Below are positions 61,060 through 64,000 of a stretch of DNA of 64,000 bases, piece by piece. The stretch spans positions 3,782,001 to 3,846,000 of the forward strand of contig OY762280.1 of the NCBI GenBank assembly GCA_963665525.1. The letters run 5' to 3'. The translations under genes were made by a program, and so were the position numbers. The DNA comes from UBA12077 sp963665525. Lineage in GTDB: Bacteria; Bacteroidota; Bacteroidia; Bacteroidales; UBA12077. How positions within the stretch are numbered: position 1 is the first letter of the stretch; each line of letters starts with the position of its first letter. Below the pieces are notes generated by a model. It saw only the letters and a list, made by a program, of their open reading frames with translations. It was not told the DNA's origin and searched no databases.

Positions 61060-62190
61060 CTAGATTTTAGAAATTATCATTTTACCTAATGCATAATACA
61101 TCCATGCTTGCCCCCAACGGATAAATACATTTTTATTTGTTTTGCCATTTTTAAATAGCTTAAAATAAAATTCATCTTTACTATTGGACATATTTTCAAT
61201 TGCATAATCGGCAATGAATTTTGCCATTTCAATATCTTTAGTTTCGGTAAACGTAATAATGGCTTGTGCCACATCATGAATGTCTAAAGGGTAAGTTTTC
61301 TCAGGCGACCAGCGTGGTAATCCTTTATCAGTAAGAGTTTTCTTATAAAAATTTAATCCCTTTACATATGCATGAGCAAGAGCATTGTTTTTCCAGCTAC
61401 ATTGAATAGACGCGAAAGACTCAAGTATAAATCCGGTATGCCTATTATCAATAATGTCTGAGGTATTACTATAAACCCACGAACCATCAGGGTTTTGTCC
61501 CTGGATTACATAATTGCAAATTTTCTTTGCAATTGTAAGCTGTTCTTCACTTTTATTATAATTATTTAAGCGAAACAAGAATTTTGCAGCTAAAGCATTA
61601 GAATTATATACTTCATTTTTATCTAAAGGAGAATAGTACAAGCAAATAGTTTCTTCATCAATTTCTTTATACCCATTTTCTTCAGTAATGTGCAATGCTA
61701 TATCATTACAAAGCTCAAGAACCTCTTTATCTTTAGCAATCTCATAATAGTCAATCAATGCATTTCCTATCGGGCTAATTAAACAAATGGCAGGGGTGTT
61801 TACCGGATATCTTGGATTGCTTCCCCATTCAAATGGAGAACCCCAGGCATGATGCTTGTAATCTTTATTTCGTAATTCTTTTAATAAGTTGATTAAATAG
61901 TTGTTTTCTGCCAGAAGCTCCTTGTTTTTAGTTAAATGATATAAAAATGCATTTCCACCAATAATTAAGCCAATGGCCTTCGGATGGTAAATTTTTGGGA
62001 AGGAAGTAAAGGTGCTTTTAGGAATAAATACATGAAAGGGTTTTAATGCTTTTCTTATATATTTTAAAAAGGGCATTTTTTTTATAAGTCCTGATGCTTT
62101 TTCATCTATTTGATAAGGATCTACACCTTTGTATTCGTTTTCAACGAACCAGTGATGCATGTTCGCTATGACATCATAAATTTTGTTCAT
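61060..62190 (-). CDS. Alpha/alpha-toroid protein of unknown function
   Basis: The 376-residue, mostly helical protein has repeated hairpins. It carries one clear toroid signature, G-Q-N-P-D-G-S-W-V-Y-S (about 236-246), plus I-D-N-R-H-T-G-F-I-L-E-S and a C-terminal F-I-R-W-G-Q-A-W-M-Y-Y-A-L. Such patterns occur in prenyltransferase/squalene-cyclase-like folds and in glycan-acting toroids (lyases, glucuronyl epimerases). No signal peptide is visible. Its ATG is 1 bp from the DUF354 stop, so a joint role in glycan assembly is likely. I do not recognise a specific family. Confidence 0.6.
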   Translation of the reverse strand: MNKIYDVIANMHHWFVENEYKGVDPYQIDEKASGLIKKMPFLKYIRKALKPFHVFIPKSTFTSFPKIYHPKAIGLIIGGNAFLYHLTKNKELLAENNYLINLLKELRNKDYKHHAWGSPFEWGSNPRYPVNTPAICLISPIGNALIDYYEIAKDKEVLELCNDIALHITEENGYKEIDEETICLYYSPLDKNEVYNSNALAAKFLFRLNNYNKSEEQLTIAKKICNYVIQGQNPDGSWVYSNTSDIIDNRHTGFILESFASIQCSWKNNALAHAYVKGLNFYKKTLTDKGLPRWSPEKTYPLDIHDVAQAIITFTETKDIEMAKFIADYAIENMSNSKDEFYFKLFKNGKTNKNVFIRWGQAWMYYALGKMIISKI

Positions 62191-62191
62191 G

Positions 62192-63220
62192 CTAAGATCT
62201 TTCGTTTAAAATATGATCTTCAAAATAATTTATCAACCAGGTATTCAAATCGATTTTTTCGTTTAATAAATCGTTTCGCTTTTGCTTCCACTCTGTTTCA
62301 AGATCTTCTTTGTTTACAAGATTAGTAATGGTTTGAACAATATTTGTCTCATCGTTGGGATAAAAACCATAAGCTAGTTTGTACTTTTTTTCCAACTCGT
62401 CAATTACCGTTGATTTGCCGATAAATGTATTAATCCGAATGGATGGAATACCCAATACTGCACCCTCGATGGTCATGGTTTGCGAATCAGAAACAATCAT
62501 TTTTGAATAAGCTAAAATGTGATGCATATCCCACGGGTCTACCTGATACTCCTTTTTCAATTCGTGACTCTCAACAATTTTATAACCCTTAAATATAGAT
62601 TTAATTCTCTTGTATAAGTTTTCTGATATACCCTTTTCTCCAGTATCATGATGAGCAATTAAACCAGATAACCGCATGATGATATATTGCTTTGGTTTTA
62701 AGCCGTAAGATTCAACGATACTTCTGTCGGGCAAGAAATTATTTGGGTGAAGGTATGCCATTTCGTGATAAGAAGGGTGTAAAATTCTTTTCTTTTTCCA
62801 GCGACTATATTCGATACAATCAGGATTAATGATCTTGCTTGCAAATGGGTAAGAGAGCCAGGTGTAATATTTTACCACTGCATCATCGTCTTCATTAAAA
62901 TTGTATGCAGGGATATTGTATTTTCTATTTAAAAAACCTATGCTTGCCGAAGTTCCAAAACTTGCATCAAAGTGATATTTCGTATGTAAACTATAAATTT
63001 GCTTATTTCTGGTTCTCAATTCTAAAAGCATTCCAATCTTTGATGTTCTTGGGGCACTTAGAGAATAACTGTCAATCCTATAATGGTTAAGTAAAACTTC
63101 AGTTACGTCCTTTTTTCTACTAGTAACATAAACGTTATGTTCGTTGCCTTTTAAATACTTTATAAAGTTTTTAAATAAATGAACATGAGCTGGATGACCG
63201 ATATCGAAAAGTAAATTCAT
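62192..63220 (-). CDS. DUF354-family protein (GT-B-fold)
   Basis: The 342-residue protein has the classic DUF354 start L-L-F-D-I-G-H-P-A-H-V-H-L-F-K-N (about 3-18) and a C-terminal S-D-S-Q-T-M-T-I-E-G-A-V-L-G-I-P-S-I (about 240-257), equivalent to the donor-site segment of UDP-GlcNAc 2-epimerase/MurG folds. This is the more typical of the two family members in the window (the other is 41737-42801). It is coupled 2 bp after the GT2 gene and 1 bp before the toroid gene. Confidence 0.85.
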   Translation of the reverse strand: MNLLFDIGHPAHVHLFKNFIKYLKGNEHNVYVTSRKKDVTEVLLNHYRIDSYSLSAPRTSKIGMLLELRTRNKQIYSLHTKYHFDASFGTSASIGFLNRKYNIPAYNFNEDDDAVVKYYTWLSYPFASKIINPDCIEYSRWKKKRILHPSYHEMAYLHPNNFLPDRSIVESYGLKPKQYIIMRLSGLIAHHDTGEKGISENLYKRIKSIFKGYKIVESHELKKEYQVDPWDMHHILAYSKMIVSDSQTMTIEGAVLGIPSIRINTFIGKSTVIDELEKKYKLAYGFYPNDETNIVQTITNLVNKEDLETEWKQKRNDLLNEKIDLNTWLINYFEDHILNERS

Positions 63221-63222
63221 GT

Positions 63223-64000
63223 TTATTTGTATAGTCGTTCGTTATCTTGAATATCCATCCACATGGCAAAAAGCAGGGATTGAAATCCGCTTATAAAAAG
63301 AAATAGAAAAGCTAAAAGCGTTACTGAATTTACATTTGCACCTAAGATAGTGGTTTTTATAATTTTGTAAGCAAAAGGAATACTTACAAATAGTAATATG
63401 AATGACAAATGATACAAAATAAACAAAGGGTGAAAATCTCTAAATAAATATTTAACCCATAATCGTTTGATAAAAAGACGCAGTAAAAGAAAGCTAACAC
63501 GTGGAATTACTTTAAAAATCTTCATTTTTGATTTTTCACCAACATTATATATTGGCTTTATTTCTACTTCTTTTAAAGTGCAAAATGCAATATTCAATTT
63601 AACAAGCATATCATTTGGCATTCCATAACTTTTGTAGATTTTATAAATAGGAAATGAATTAAGAGCTTTTTTCGAAATCGCAGTATAGCCGGTTTGAGTA
63701 TCCGACACATGCCAATAACCCGATGCCATTTTTGTTAAAATAGATAATATGGAATTTCCAAAAAATCGGGTTTTAGGAATTACAAACCACGAACTGCGAT
63801 GTATAAGCCTGTTTCCTTTTACATAATCTACATCTTCGTTAACTACAGGCATACAGATGGATTTCAATTCATCCGGATCCATTTGTCCATCACCTGCCAT
63901 TACTGCTGTACAATCAATACCATGATCTTTTGCCCATTTATAACCTCTGGCAATTGCAGCACCAACACCTTTGTTTTTAAGTTGATTAATTAGTATAATG
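63223..64000 (-). CDS. GT2-family, DPM-like glycosyltransferase (5' truncated by window)
   Basis: The frame runs open to the window edge (upstream residues Y-K-W-A-K-D-H-G-I-D precede the internal ATG at 63900), so the gene starts beyond 64000. The visible part has the metal/donor motif M-A-G-D-G-Q-M-D-P-D, the D-T-Q-T-G-Y-T-A segment and two C-terminal hydrophobic helices (about 60-90 residues from the end). This is the dolichyl/polyprenyl-phosphate sugar synthase arrangement. It would make a polyprenyl-phosphate sugar, a fitting donor for the GT39-like protein at 58814-60067. Confidence 0.85.
   Translation of the reverse strand, partial: IILINQLKNKGVGAAIARGYKWAKDHGIDCTAVMAGDGQMDPDELKSICMPVVNEDVDYVKGNRLIHRSSWFVIPKTRFFGNSILSILTKMASGYWHVSDTQTGYTAISKKALNSFPIYKIYKSYGMPNDMLVKLNIAFCTLKEVEIKPIYNVGEKSKMKIFKVIPRVSFLLLRLFIKRLWVKYLFRDFHPLFILYHLSFILLFVSIPFAYKIIKTTILGANVNSVTLLAFLFLFISGFQSLLFAMWMDIQDNERLYK

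Noticed and set aside
62110..62325. Plus-strand frame across the DUF354/toroid junction
   Set aside because: It overlaps two well-supported minus-strand genes and has no recognisable protein features.

Overview
This AT-rich window comes from a member of the Bacteroidota. Evidence for this is three very large exported proteins ending in type IX secretion (T9SS) sorting domains, GEVED domains, a Wzi-family capsule protein of the Bacteroidetes type, a promoter matching the Bacteroidetes -33 TTTG / -7 TAnnTTTG consensus, and little Shine-Dalgarno sequence before starts. The domain mix resembles marine or sediment Bacteroidales/Marinilabiliales, but the order is a guess.

Layout. (1) 1-5710, housekeeping and signalling: the 3' end of hemW, translationally coupled to a five-PAS histidine kinase and a receiver-only response regulator. 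These are followed by a GT4 glycosyltransferase, an exported rhodanese, a LapA-type membrane protein and another lone receiver protein. (2) 5861-12697: a self-contained tetR-tolC-adaptor-RND efflux operon on the minus strand, with a good promoter, a candidate TetR operator and a strong terminator. (3) 12786-18150: a repeat-rich zone carrying a small GIY-YIG nuclease gene enclosed by inverted hairpins, a MITE-like element, a duplicated 188-bp composite repeat and simple tandem repeats. Within it lie a Wzi-like capsule protein, a four-helix-bundle protein and the initiating sugar-phosphate transferase. A polysaccharide-deacetylase-like gene follows. (4) 19287-37415, plus strand: three giant T9SS cargo proteins (Fn3/adhesin, 3190-residue leucine-rich-repeat, and subtilisin-like protease) that share near-identical 88-residue Fn3 repeats. 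(5) 37497-64000, minus strand: an almost gapless run of about 26 genes making and exporting a surface polysaccharide. It holds glycosyltransferases, a sulfotransferase, a dTDP-3-formamido-3,6-dideoxyhexose cassette, duplicated MBOAT/SGNH acylation modules, FemAB-like transferases, a flippase (Wzx), a polymerase/ligase (Wzy/WaaL), a GT39-like protein, an LPG-synthase-like membrane protein and DUF354 proteins.

Working together: the sugar transferase loads the first sugar onto undecaprenyl phosphate. The GT2/GT4 enzymes extend the unit with ordinary and N-formylated amino sugars, MBOAT/SGNH, FemAB-like and sulfotransferase proteins may decorate it, Wzx flips it, the Wzy/WaaL-like protein polymerises or ligates it, and the Wzi-like protein may help retain it at the surface. 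The T9SS proteins embedded in the locus may use the same surface. No rmlA/rmlB, T9SS machinery, wza/wzc or RNA gene is visible here.

The most unusual feature is the GIY-YIG gene bounded by inverted hairpins. The hairpins belong to a family whose stems vary in sequence but stay paired, an architecture that recalls REPIN/RAYT systems but with a different nuclease.
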